From Thalassobacterium maritimum (GTDB lineage Bacteria; Verrucomicrobiota; Verrucomicrobiia; Opitutales; Coraliomargaritaceae): a stretch of DNA of 64,000 bases. Below the pieces are notes generated by a model, which saw nothing but the letters and a program-made list of their open reading frames with translations, did no database searches and was not told the origin of the DNA. A program made the position numbers and the translations under genes. Positions 1 through 8,372 of the stretch are shown here, piece after piece. Position 1 is the first letter of the stretch; every line of letters begins with the position of its first letter. The stretch is from contig NZ_JARXHW010000021.1 of the NCBI RefSeq assembly GCF_031127805.1, forward strand, positions 11,164 to 75,163, given 5' to 3'.

Positions 1-1451
1 TTTGAAATGTCTAGCTTATCCGCTTCGACCGAGTGGATCACGGGACCTTCCAGTTCGAGGCCGTTAAAGAACTCAATTTTGCAAGGGAAGTCGTAGGCGA
101 ACTGTGGCCATTCATTCCAATAAGCTCCATTACAGCCTTCTGACACCGTGAAGTCGATACCGCGGGCTCGGAAAGAGTCCGCGAGCGTGATGCCATAGCT
201 ATCGTAAACAGTGCTGCTCCCTTGATTCCCGACAGTTAGATCGCGATTATCAGAAAAAGGACCGATTAACGCGACTTTTTGACCTTTCTTTAGTGGAAGG
301 ATCGAGCCTTCATTTTTGAGTAGCACAGCGCCTTCGGTGCCGGCTCGGAACATCATTTTTTGAAAGTCCGGGAAGTGGTAGCCTGAAGGAGTTTCATCTC
401 CGAAATAGGACAAGTTTTTGAGCTTTAGCATTGTGCTTTCCATCAAGCGGGCATCAATGTCTGCCATCGTTAGGGAACCACTCTTCAGTGCTAATTCGAT
501 GGCAATTTGTGTCATTCTGCGATTGCCTGGCAATTCTGCATTGAGCCCATTTTTGATCGCCTGGGCTGGGTCGAAATAGGCACCCCAGTCCGACACAAAG
601 AAGCCTTTGAAGCCCCACTCATTACGGGCTATATCCAATAGCAGTGTTTTACTGGAGCTCATCCATTCGTTGTTTAACTGGTTATAGCCAGCCATGATAC
701 TCCAGACATCACCTTCTTTTACGCACATTCGAAAAGCGGGCAGGTAGAGTTCTCGCAGTGGACGCGTTGGGATCGTGACATTATGCGATTGGCGACCTGC
801 TTCCCAGTTATTCCCGACAAAGTGCTTTGCATTGGCAATTACACCTTCCGATTGTAGCCCGTGGGTAATGTGTACGCCTTGGTAGCCAGTTAGGAAAGGG
901 TCTTCGCTCGCGTATTCAGAATTTCGTCCAGCGCGGTTGTCCTTGATGATGTTGACTCCGGGGCCCCAGATTGCGTTGAGGCCGTATTCTTTTGTCAGAT
1001 GTGCCCATTGTTTGCCTGCTTCAAACATCACATTCTTGTCCCATGACGAAGCAATTGTTAGGGCGGTCGGAGAGACGGGGCCATGGTTGCCATTCAAACG
1101 GTTTTCCTCGCTCTCTACACGATTCGGCGGACGCCATCCGGAGGGCCGCGGACCGCGTGGGCCGTTGGTGGCCATAAAGGGGCCGATTCCGAGTCGCTCG
1201 TTCCAGCGCTGCGAGCGGGAGCCCATCCCAGGGAGCCCTTCTAGTGGTTGGATGTTTAGTTGCGCAACCTTTTCCTCCAGCGTCATCTGATCGATTAGCC
1301 AGCGTGCCTGCTGTTCGAGTTGCATGTTCTCCCAGCCTTTAGGACGTAGCGGCTCGATAGTGCTTGGTGGATTGTAATCTCCAAAACAGGTCAGGGCTAC
1401 GCTTGCAGCTAGTGCGTATATGGTAGAATGCGTAGTTTTTAAAGTCTGCAT
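1..1451 (-). CDS. GH3 family glycoside hydrolase (beta-glucosidase-like), C-terminus cut by window edge
   Basis: The minus-strand frame opens at an ATG at 1451 and stays open to the window edge, giving about 483 residues. The N-terminus has a short hydrophobic stretch (about residues 9-23) that looks like a signal or lipoprotein-type leader. The GH3 N-terminal barrel is clear: an E-E-K-V-A-Q-L motif near residue 60, a K-H-F motif after V-I-A-N-A, and the nucleophile motif V-S-D-W with Asp at residue 288 (588-590). The C-terminal GH3 domain begins with L-L-K-N-E-G-S-I-L-P-L. The last visible residues (F-F-N-G-L-E-L-E-G-P) resemble the start of an inserted PA14-type domain; this is an inference because the rest is missing. 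Likely an extracytoplasmic exo-beta-glycosidase; the sugar specificity cannot be read. It runs in the same direction as the DUF5722 gene 213 bp upstream and may be co-transcribed. Confidence 0.9.
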   Translation of the reverse strand, partial: MQTLKTTHSTIYALAASVALTCFGDYNPPSTIEPLRPKGWENMQLEQQARWLIDQMTLEEKVAQLNIQPLEGLPGMGSRSQRWNERLGIGPFMATNGPRGPRPSGWRPPNRVESEENRLNGNHGPVSPTALTIASSWDKNVMFEAGKQWAHLTKEYGLNAIWGPGVNIIKDNRAGRNSEYASEDPFLTGYQGVHITHGLQSEGVIANAKHFVGNNWEAGRQSHNVTIPTRPLRELYLPAFRMCVKEGDVWSIMAGYNQLNNEWMSSSKTLLLDIARNEWGFKGFFVSDWGAYFDPAQAIKNGLNAELPGNRRMTQIAIELALKSGSLTMADIDARLMESTMLKLKNLSYFGDETPSGYHFPDFQKMMFRAGTEGAVLLKNEGSILPLKKGQKVALIGPFSDNRDLTVGNQGSSTVYDSYGITLADSFRARGIDFTVSEGCNGAYWNEWPQFAYDFPCKIEFFNGLELEGPVIHSVEADKLDIS

Positions 1452-1664
1452 TGTATGTTTATGTGCTTTAGCGAGGGTAAGTGAGTTGAACTTCATTCGT
1501 ATATGATTTGTCTTAAATATGGCATGTATTCAGGTCCGCGTGGGAAACGTAGGCTGCTATGGACTATCTCGCGCAACATGAGGGCCTCCAGTATACACGA
1601 TCTAGCTATAGTTGGATGGAGGCGTTTAAGGACAGGATGATGGCCTTTAACGAATACGGTCAGT
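1452..1664. other. Intergenic gap between DUF5722 gene and GH3 gene
   Basis: 213 bp without a convincing gene. A short minus-strand frame overlaps the DUF5722 3' end but has no recognisable motif. No strong terminator hairpin or operator was seen. Confidence 0.4.
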
Positions 1665-3797
1665 TTAGTATTGATTGGCTTTGATCGTGTCTTTCGAGAC
1701 TTGCACTTCGGTCCAATCATCAATGCCTATTACGGATTTGAAGGGGGCGGTGGTGCTGGCTTCTGCGGGTGTTTCGAGTGCGGAGTAAACGCTGAAGGCG
1801 GGTTCTTTGCGGATGCCAAAGGGGTGTTCTTTGCTGGGCAGCGTGCGGAGTCCGACTTTGAGCCCGCCTTCCATTGGGTGGTCGACCCAGCGGTGGTAAT
1901 GAAAGCTTTCGATAGAATCGAGGGGCATGATCTTGGCCCATGTGTATGCGATCGCGGCGGCCTTGTCCTTCATTGATTTCTGACTGTAGTCGGGCGTGTG
2001 GTAGCCTTGTTCTGACAGAACGATGGTGCGCTTGTTTTTCTTATAAAGAAAACGGTCTTGGCTGAGATAGGCGTCGAGGACTTCGATGTTTTTGGGAGTG
2101 ATCATTGGAGAGTCGAAGTGGTTGGTCGCTTTGGTGTCTTCCCAAGTGCGCGGCTTTAATAAACTTTGCGGGTAGGGGTGATAGGCGATCGCCCATTGGT
2201 AGTCGCCGCTGACGGTGGAGTAGTCGGCCAAGCGGTCTAGCAACGCGCGGGGTGGGTAGGCTTTGAATTTATCTGCGGGGCTGTAGTTCCAGTGGTGCGT
2301 TAGCGAGATGAAGACTTCGGCGGTGGGATTGAAGCGACGGGCTTCGATGTAAGTGAGGCGCATGGCCTTCTCATAGGTGTCCATGTAGGTGGCCATGGGA
2401 GTCTCGCCCATATTGGTCCAGATCCAGCCATAATCGACTTCGTTGAAGACGATCCAGTGGGTGATCCAGCCATGCTTTTTGTCGGGGCGACTGTAGCGTT
2501 CGGCTAGGAAAGAGACGATGGCTCGGTAGAGGTCGCTGCTGGCTTCTGTGGTCAGGTTGGCCATGGAGTAGATTCCGGCGCTTTGGTAGTCGGGGTGCAC
2601 GAGGAGTCCTGCATGCTTTCCAACGAGCAAGATGGCGCTGGTGACGATGCCCATGTCAGTGAGCTGTCGAATGTTTTTGTCGTGCTGGTGGACGGCGGCG
2701 GCGTTGAATTTCCAGAGCTTACCTTGGTGCGTGTATTCGATGATTTCCGCATTCGGGCCGAGGTTGATCAGATTGCCGAGCTCGATGTTGACGGTGGATG
2801 CGGTAATGCCCAGATCGCCGAGGTCGTCATGGTAAATGCCTTCTTTATAAGTGATACCGCCGAGACCTTTTTTGTTGGCAGGTCGTAGGCGCGGGATGTC
2901 GCGTTCGGCGGCAGCGCTTAGGTCGGTGGCCCAAACGGCAGGACTGAGTAATGTCGTGGTTTCACCGTTTGGCTGCGCTTGTGCGAGTGCATAACGATTG
3001 GCGATGCGGTCGCGGCCGTCTGCTTGGAAGCGGGGGAGGTGGACCTCATACTTGCCAGTTAGGGGCTCCATGTTCAGAAGTGTGCCGTGGGTGGAATTCC
3101 ACGGATCTTCATGCGGGAGGTATTCGATTAAGTGGATGGAGCGGTGTGAGGAATTTTGAATCGTGCCTGATAAGACGATCTGCTGGCTCTGAACGGATAC
3201 ATTCGCGATGCGCTCGGGCCAATTTTCTTTGTGGAGGTAGGCTTCGATGGATTTGGCGGTCGCTAGCTTTCTCGCTTGGATGGCCTCGGCCTCGGCCGCA
3301 TTCATTTGCTCTTCTTGGGTGGGGGCGCGCAGCTGTAGATTGCGCATTTGTATTTGCGTGCCTGGTCTGCGGCCGATGTCGATACGGATGACGTCATCCT
3401 TGGCGGTCCATTTGCCTTTGGTTCCAGTTTTTAGATTAATCGAGTAGGGCTGCCATGCTTCGGCTTTGGGCAGGGCGCCGCCTTCGAGTTGCCGGCTTTG
3501 ACTCCAATTGGGTTTCTTTAAACTTTTTGAGTAGAAGACTTCCAGGAAGTCGACTCCGTCGGGGCAGAAGTATTCGAAGGCAAGGATATGGCTGTCTTCG
3601 CTGATTCCGGTTGAGCGGGTGGATGAAAGCACGATTTGTGGGTCATTGCCGGTGGTTGTGATTTGCAGCGCATTGTCGGCTGTCCGCTCGACCGTGACGT
3701 CGACATTCTTCGAGAAGTCGATCCTGAGTGGACTCGCTGCGTTCAGGCCGTGTGAGGCTAGCAATAAGAGAGAAATGAGGTAGAAGAGCTTTTTCAT
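1665..3797 (-). CDS. DUF5722-type secreted hydrolase with N-terminal beta-sandwich module
   Basis: 710 residues from the ATG at 3797. A frame extension to 3911 is possible, but this start gives a clean signal peptide (M-K-K-L-F-Y-L-I-S-L-L-L-L-A). The C-terminal two thirds match the DUF5722 family. Two motifs fit a clan GH-A barrel: F-N-E-V (Glu453, candidate acid/base) and L-S-E-Q-G-Y (Glu596, candidate nucleophile). Residues about 22-160 form a separate beta-sandwich that shares its D-P-Q-I, V-F-Y-S and R-I-D-I...M-R-N-L-Q-L signatures with modules in three other proteins here. Probably an exported glycan hydrolase of unknown specificity. A palindromic operator lies 78-91 bp upstream, just downstream of a TTGACA box on this strand (complement of 3900-3905). 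The catalytic assignment is inference. Confidence 0.8.
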   Translation of the reverse strand: MKKLFYLISLLLLASHGLNAASPLRIDFSKNVDVTVERTADNALQITTTGNDPQIVLSSTRSTGISEDSHILAFEYFCPDGVDFLEVFYSKSLKKPNWSQSRQLEGGALPKAEAWQPYSINLKTGTKGKWTAKDDVIRIDIGRRPGTQIQMRNLQLRAPTQEEQMNAAEAEAIQARKLATAKSIEAYLHKENWPERIANVSVQSQQIVLSGTIQNSSHRSIHLIEYLPHEDPWNSTHGTLLNMEPLTGKYEVHLPRFQADGRDRIANRYALAQAQPNGETTTLLSPAVWATDLSAAAERDIPRLRPANKKGLGGITYKEGIYHDDLGDLGITASTVNIELGNLINLGPNAEIIEYTHQGKLWKFNAAAVHQHDKNIRQLTDMGIVTSAILLVGKHAGLLVHPDYQSAGIYSMANLTTEASSDLYRAIVSFLAERYSRPDKKHGWITHWIVFNEVDYGWIWTNMGETPMATYMDTYEKAMRLTYIEARRFNPTAEVFISLTHHWNYSPADKFKAYPPRALLDRLADYSTVSGDYQWAIAYHPYPQSLLKPRTWEDTKATNHFDSPMITPKNIEVLDAYLSQDRFLYKKNKRTIVLSEQGYHTPDYSQKSMKDKAAAIAYTWAKIMPLDSIESFHYHRWVDHPMEGGLKVGLRTLPSKEHPFGIRKEPAFSVYSALETPAEASTTAPFKSVIGIDDWTEVQVSKDTIKANQY

Positions 3798-3872
3798 CGG
3801 GGAGGGTGTAGAGTAGTCAAATTGAACGTTTCTGCTAATGTAGATCCATGAAAATAGAAATATAGAGACTTT

Positions 3873-3890
3873 ACAAGAAAGGATTCTTAT
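3873..3890. promoter_or_regulatory. Palindromic operator site A
   Basis: ACAAGAAAGGATTCTTAT, core AAGAA-N4-TTCTT at 3875-3888. It sits between the divergent DUF5722 gene and the Verru_Chthon-like gene, about 10 bp downstream of a minus-strand TTGACA (complement of 3900-3905). One of seven copies in the window. Confidence 0.7.
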
Positions 3891-3957
3891 ATAATGTTTT
3901 GTCAACGTCACTGAACAGAGATGTTGTCCTCTATCTACTCACCCCTGTTGATTTCTT

Positions 3958-6900
3958 GTGTTAAAATTACCCCATAACCAATCTGCGCCTACAGCTGGAT
4001 TTGCGCTTGTTCTAGCGCTGTCGCTCATGGCATTTGTGCTGCTACTCTTGCTTTCAATTACAACGCTTGTCCGTGTGGAGACGAGTGCTTCGGGCACGGC
4101 AATCAGTCGGATGGAGGCGCAGCAAAACGCATTGCTCGGGGTTTATTTGGCAGTGGGGGAGTTGCAGCGCGGACTGGGTCCAGATCAACGAGTGACGGCG
4201 CCTGCGGACCTCTTGGATAGTGCGCCGGATACCTTAGAAAGCGAGGGCGTCTTGAATCCTTATTGGCTGGCAGCGTATCCCAGTGTGCAGCCTGGAAGCG
4301 AAGCTCAGACTTTGGAGACCTTACGTGCATGGTCGACGGATCAATCGGCGGCAGATCGGGTTAATTGGTTTGTTTCTGCACGTACAGATCTCAGTGGCGC
4401 TGGCGTGAATCCTGCGACGACGGATGTGGTGGCGCTCAACGGTGGAGATGCATCTCAAGTGATCACACTCGCTCGTTATAAAGATAATGCAGACGCGGTG
4501 GTGGATGTGCGGGCAGGGAAACTGGATATTACGAATCAGAGCGATTCGGTGGACGGGCGTTATGCTTGGTGGGTCGCGGATGAGAGTGCCAAGTTTCGGA
4601 TCAATGTGACTAAAGACGATGTTGTTTTGGATAGTCAGCCCTTCGACCCACGCTGGTCGTTGATGGCTCCGCATCAGTCGAACCCATCGGTGATTCCTGA
4701 GCTGTCTTCATTTGATGTCGCCGATCCTTCGCAGAAAGCAAAAATGGCCCGTGTCTCCAGTGCGGATAGTTTGCAGCTTTTGGACCCAAGCTGGGAGACT
4801 TGGACCCGTGAGAATAGCGATGACTATACGACGGTCGCGCAGAGTATTCCAGTCGATGTGACTCAGGGGCGCTTGAAGGAAGATCTCAGCGTTTACTTGG
4901 GCTCTGATTTGAGTGGCCTGAACGACTCGGACTTTATCGTTCGTGGCAGTGCGACCGATTTGAATTATCGTGGGCAGTTGAGTGTGCCAGCGTTTCAAAT
5001 GGATCACAGTGCATTGAAGCTGCCTCAGTTTGGTTTGCTGAAATCGTGGTATACTCGTGGCATGGACCTTTCTGGGCTCGATCAAGGAACTCCCGCAGAG
5101 CCGCGCGCGCAGGCACCGGATGCGAGTGGTCTGCATCCAGTGATTTTAAGAACGGCACTGTATTTTGGAGTCTCGTATGAGATCATGCCGGACGGGAGTG
5201 TTATGCCCGTCTATCTGGTTTACCCTAAATTTGTTTTGTGGAATCCACACAACGTGCCCATTGCGCCTGCCAAATACATCGTGCAGGTGCGGGCCTTCAC
5301 GACGATTAATACGCAAATTAATGCAGATTTAACTGATGATGGCATCGACAACCCAAGGAGCTATGCGGCGGTGAATATCACTCCGGGGCAAGAGCCCTTC
5401 GGTTATCAGGGCAACCTGCCCGCACAGCCTGCGAATAATACATTTGCTCATATGAACTTCGCCGGTGGGGGGAGCTGGGCGCTGGAACGCGATGCGGAAG
5501 ATAGTTATCCTTATTTCACTTTCGTGATTGATAATCAAGGTTTTGCGCCTGGGGAAACACTCTATTTTACCGGTGCCGACAAGCATCCCAATGGCGAATA
5601 TGTGGATACTGAAGTGGAGGATGTTTCCGCTGATTTTAATAATCATAATTTGTTAGTGAATGCCGATGAGGGACCACTTGGATTCTTTTACTTACCTTCG
5701 GGCTCTTTTCTGACGCCATTGCCGAATCAGACGGGCGATCCCGTGCCGACAACTGGCAGCAGCGATACCCTGCAAACGACTATCTACTTCAGAGATACCT
5801 TAACCAACGCGCCCGATGGGAATCGAGAGCCTAGTTTATCTTCGAAATTGTATCACTATTCGACTGCGGGCGATGTGGAGCTCTTACAAGAATTAAACCT
5901 GAAGGGGCCCAGCTATAGCGAAACCCAAATCGATTGGGAGCACATAGATACCGAGGGTAATAGCGGCAATAGCTGGAGCCCGCTGGATCGTCCTGTTTCT
6001 TATCGCAGTCTCGATTACTATAAAAACACCAATCCTTTCGAAGCCGTGGCGCACCGTGGGCATGGTTACTTTATTAGCCCGATGGCGAGCCCTTCGGCTG
6101 GCAATAAGGCGCGAATGATGGCACGGCACAATTTCGTGATGAATGAAGTGACTATGGCAGACCCGCTGGTGAGTAACTTGAGCTCGGGCCGTATATATTC
6201 AGACTCGATTCCGACGGATAATTGGTTCAGTGGTCCGCCGTTTCCTTCGGAAATTCCAGAGGATATTTCGTATGCTGGAATTGTAGCCGATGGTTACGAT
6301 CGACCTGGTGGATATGGGCTCTATCAGAATAGTAGTAATTTTAGCCAAGGCACCGTTTATCCACTCTATGACAGCGTGCGCATGGAAACGGATCTGTTTT
6401 CGATCGGCTTTTTGAAGAATGTGAACTTTAGCCAGTTCTATTGGCAGCCGACATTTACTGTGGGTAACTCGGAGGCGCACACCCATGTCCATCGCAATAA
6501 CATCAAAGCGACCCAGGGGAGCACCGTATATACGGACCTTTCTTATCTATTAAATGAGTCGCTCTTTGATCGTTTTTATCTGTCGACGATTCCGCAAACG
6601 GGCGTGTTCAATCCCACCGCAGATTTGATTTTGCCGAACACTCGAAATCGTTTAGTGGCGGGGGACGATGGCACATTTGCAAGTGATACGAATCTGCGAA
6701 ATTCTCCCACAGCGTTTGCGCAATCCGCTGCCAGTATTGCGATTGAAGGTGGCTTCAACGTCAACTCCACTTCGGTCGATGCATGGCGCATGTTGCTGGC
6801 CTCTTATCTCGGAGAGAGCGTGCTCGCCGCCGATGGTAGTGCGAGTCACTCCTTACAAAACTCCGCGTTGACCTCAAAACTGTATCCCTTGCTGGCCGAA

Positions 6901-7554
6901 GGTGGCGCAGTCGATCCCTCCGCTCCAGAGGCATGGTCTGCAGTGCGCTCTTTAACTGTGAACGAGATCGACTTGCTGGCTGAAGCGATTGTCGAAGAGG
7001 TGAAGCGTCGCGGTCCGTTTCTATCTCTGGCAGATTTCGTGAATCGTCGTTTGGTGGGGAATTCAACGACTGTGGAGGGCGACTATCTCGGTCTTAAGGG
7101 AACGTTGCAAGCGGCCATCGATAAGCTGTCCATTTCAGGGCAAGGAGTTCTCAACGAAGCATACTACCAGGGCAGTCTTGCCGCTCTCGCGCTTAACTAT
7201 CCCGACGGTGTGCCAGTCAACTCTAGCTACCCCGAGCATGAAACAGGTATGCCTGGTGGATTGGGGGGCTCACGCATGTTTGGAGTGCCTGGATTCTTGA
7301 CACAGGGAGATCTCCTTTCGGCCATAGCGCCGATCCTGACCGTGCGGGGGGATACCTTTACGATTCGTGCCTATGGGGAATCACTTTCCGGAATTTCGGA
7401 CAAGGTGGAATCCAAAGTTTGGTGCGAAGCAGTGGTGCAACGTGTGGCGGATCCGGTGGCAGTTGGGGATTCCGTGGTGGCTCCTACGGGGGATTTTGGA
7501 CGCTCTTTTCGAATCCTCTCAATTCGTTGGTTGAATGAAGCAGATGTTATTTAA
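3958..7554 (+). CDS. Verru_Chthon cassette A-like pseudopilin/GspK-like large protein
   Basis: 1198 residues from a GTG; no ATG gives a better start. A short N-terminal arm ends at Gly followed by a long hydrophobic helix (residues about 14-38, G-F-A-L-V-L-A-L-S-L-M) and R-V-E, the layout of a type IV pilin/GspK-like segment. The rest is a large extracytoplasmic domain ending in F-G-R-S-F-R-I-L-S-I-R-W-L. It is clearly paralogous to the 1227-aa protein at 59391-63074: the N-terminal helix, Q-Q-N-A-L-L-G, G-A-D/P-D-Q-R-V-T-A, F-N-V-N-S-T-S-V, D-T-F-x-I-R-x-Y-G and the C-terminus are shared. The family is common in Verrucomicrobiota as Verru_Chthon cassettes; its function is unknown, probably part of a pseudopilus or surface secretion apparatus. 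The small secreted partner follows directly. Confidence 0.75.
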   Translation: MLKLPHNQSAPTAGFALVLALSLMAFVLLLLLSITTLVRVETSASGTAISRMEAQQNALLGVYLAVGELQRGLGPDQRVTAPADLLDSAPDTLESEGVLNPYWLAAYPSVQPGSEAQTLETLRAWSTDQSAADRVNWFVSARTDLSGAGVNPATTDVVALNGGDASQVITLARYKDNADAVVDVRAGKLDITNQSDSVDGRYAWWVADESAKFRINVTKDDVVLDSQPFDPRWSLMAPHQSNPSVIPELSSFDVADPSQKAKMARVSSADSLQLLDPSWETWTRENSDDYTTVAQSIPVDVTQGRLKEDLSVYLGSDLSGLNDSDFIVRGSATDLNYRGQLSVPAFQMDHSALKLPQFGLLKSWYTRGMDLSGLDQGTPAEPRAQAPDASGLHPVILRTALYFGVSYEIMPDGSVMPVYLVYPKFVLWNPHNVPIAPAKYIVQVRAFTTINTQINADLTDDGIDNPRSYAAVNITPGQEPFGYQGNLPAQPANNTFAHMNFAGGGSWALERDAEDSYPYFTFVIDNQGFAPGETLYFTGADKHPNGEYVDTEVEDVSADFNNHNLLVNADEGPLGFFYLPSGSFLTPLPNQTGDPVPTTGSSDTLQTTIYFRDTLTNAPDGNREPSLSSKLYHYSTAGDVELLQELNLKGPSYSETQIDWEHIDTEGNSGNSWSPLDRPVSYRSLDYYKNTNPFEAVAHRGHGYFISPMASPSAGNKARMMARHNFVMNEVTMADPLVSNLSSGRIYSDSIPTDNWFSGPPFPSEIPEDISYAGIVADGYDRPGGYGLYQNSSNFSQGTVYPLYDSVRMETDLFSIGFLKNVNFSQFYWQPTFTVGNSEAHTHVHRNNIKATQGSTVYTDLSYLLNESLFDRFYLSTIPQTGVFNPTADLILPNTRNRLVAGDDGTFASDTNLRNSPTAFAQSAASIAIEGGFNVNSTSVDAWRMLLASYLGESVLAADGSASHSLQNSALTSKLYPLLAEGGAVDPSAPEAWSAVRSLTVNEIDLLAEAIVEEVKRRGPFLSLADFVNRRLVGNSTTVEGDYLGLKGTLQAAIDKLSISGQGVLNEAYYQGSLAALALNYPDGVPVNSSYPEHETGMPGGLGGSRMFGVPGFLTQGDLLSAIAPILTVRGDTFTIRAYGESLSGISDKVESKVWCEAVVQRVADPVAVGDSVVAPTGDFGRSFRILSIRWLNEADVI

Positions 7555-7555
7555 T

Positions 7556-8317
7556 ATGAATTCACGAAAATTATTTTTACTTGGACTCCTAACTGTCTGC
7601 GCCGTTCCAGTCGCATCGGCTGATGAGAAGATGAAGGCGGCAGAGATGTCTTCCATCAATTACTCGGATTTTCCCAGTATGTTGAGTCCAGATGATTTGG
7701 GTTTCAAGGTGCTGGCTCCGTTCATCGGCAAAGAAGACTTGTTCATTCAATATGGAGCCGGTGGCTATCGCAGAATCCAAACAGTGGCGGACGGCTTAAG
7801 TCGCACGCATTATTATTCTGGTTCGAGCCCGCTCACGTTTTATCGCAAGGGTGTGGATGCGGAAGGGGAAGTAGTTTATCTACCAGCGGGATCTTGTGAG
7901 TTTAAGTCAGCAACGAAGGATGCCGTCATCTGTATGCAGAAACGCGGTGAGGAATATATCGCCTTTCCGATTGATCTGAGCCTGAAGGGACAGCCACTGG
8001 GCAGTGTGCGCTTTGTCAATTTCACGCCCGCTAATTTGGTTGTGCTGCTCAACGACGAACGAGCGGCCATCAAGCCCGGCGGCGAAGTGGTCACTACCTT
8101 CGAATCCAAAGCGAAGACCTATTTTAATTTTAAAATAGGGGCAATGTATGAGGATGAGGCCAAGATGATTTATTCCAAGCGGCATCCCTTTCGTGGAGGG
8201 ATGCGCATTCTCTTTATCGGCTATGCCTCGCGCTCTCCGGCGAGTGGTGAAAGTCCCTTTCGTGTCGTGAGTCACTATGATAAAGGTCCAGAGGTCCGAG
8301 CGATGTCGGCCGAGTGA
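7556..8317 (+). CDS. Small secreted partner of the Verru_Chthon-like protein
   Basis: 253 residues. I chose the ATG at 7556 (one base after the previous stop) over an upstream in-frame ATG at 7535 because it begins the signal peptide M-N-S-R-K-L-F-L-L-G-L-L cleanly. No catalytic motif is visible. It pairs with the protein at 58653-59378: both have S-P-(L/I)-x-F-Y-x-K, a hydrophobic strand around residue 165-180, and end with a K-R-x-x-x-F motif and an aromatic strand. Each lies next to a Verru_Chthon-like giant protein, but in opposite gene order. Probably an exported protein working with that giant protein; function unknown. Confidence 0.65.
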   Translation: MNSRKLFLLGLLTVCAVPVASADEKMKAAEMSSINYSDFPSMLSPDDLGFKVLAPFIGKEDLFIQYGAGGYRRIQTVADGLSRTHYYSGSSPLTFYRKGVDAEGEVVYLPAGSCEFKSATKDAVICMQKRGEEYIAFPIDLSLKGQPLGSVRFVNFTPANLVVLLNDERAAIKPGGEVVTTFESKAKTYFNFKIGAMYEDEAKMIYSKRHPFRGGMRILFIGYASRSPASGESPFRVVSHYDKGPEVRAMSAE

Positions 8318-8372
8318 GCCTATAATCTTGCAGCGTCTATTTCTGAATTTCCACAACTGTTAAACGATCTAC

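Noticed and set aside
2951..3391. Long plus-strand frame opposite the DUF5722 gene
   Set aside because: Antisense shadow of a well-supported gene; no domain or signal.
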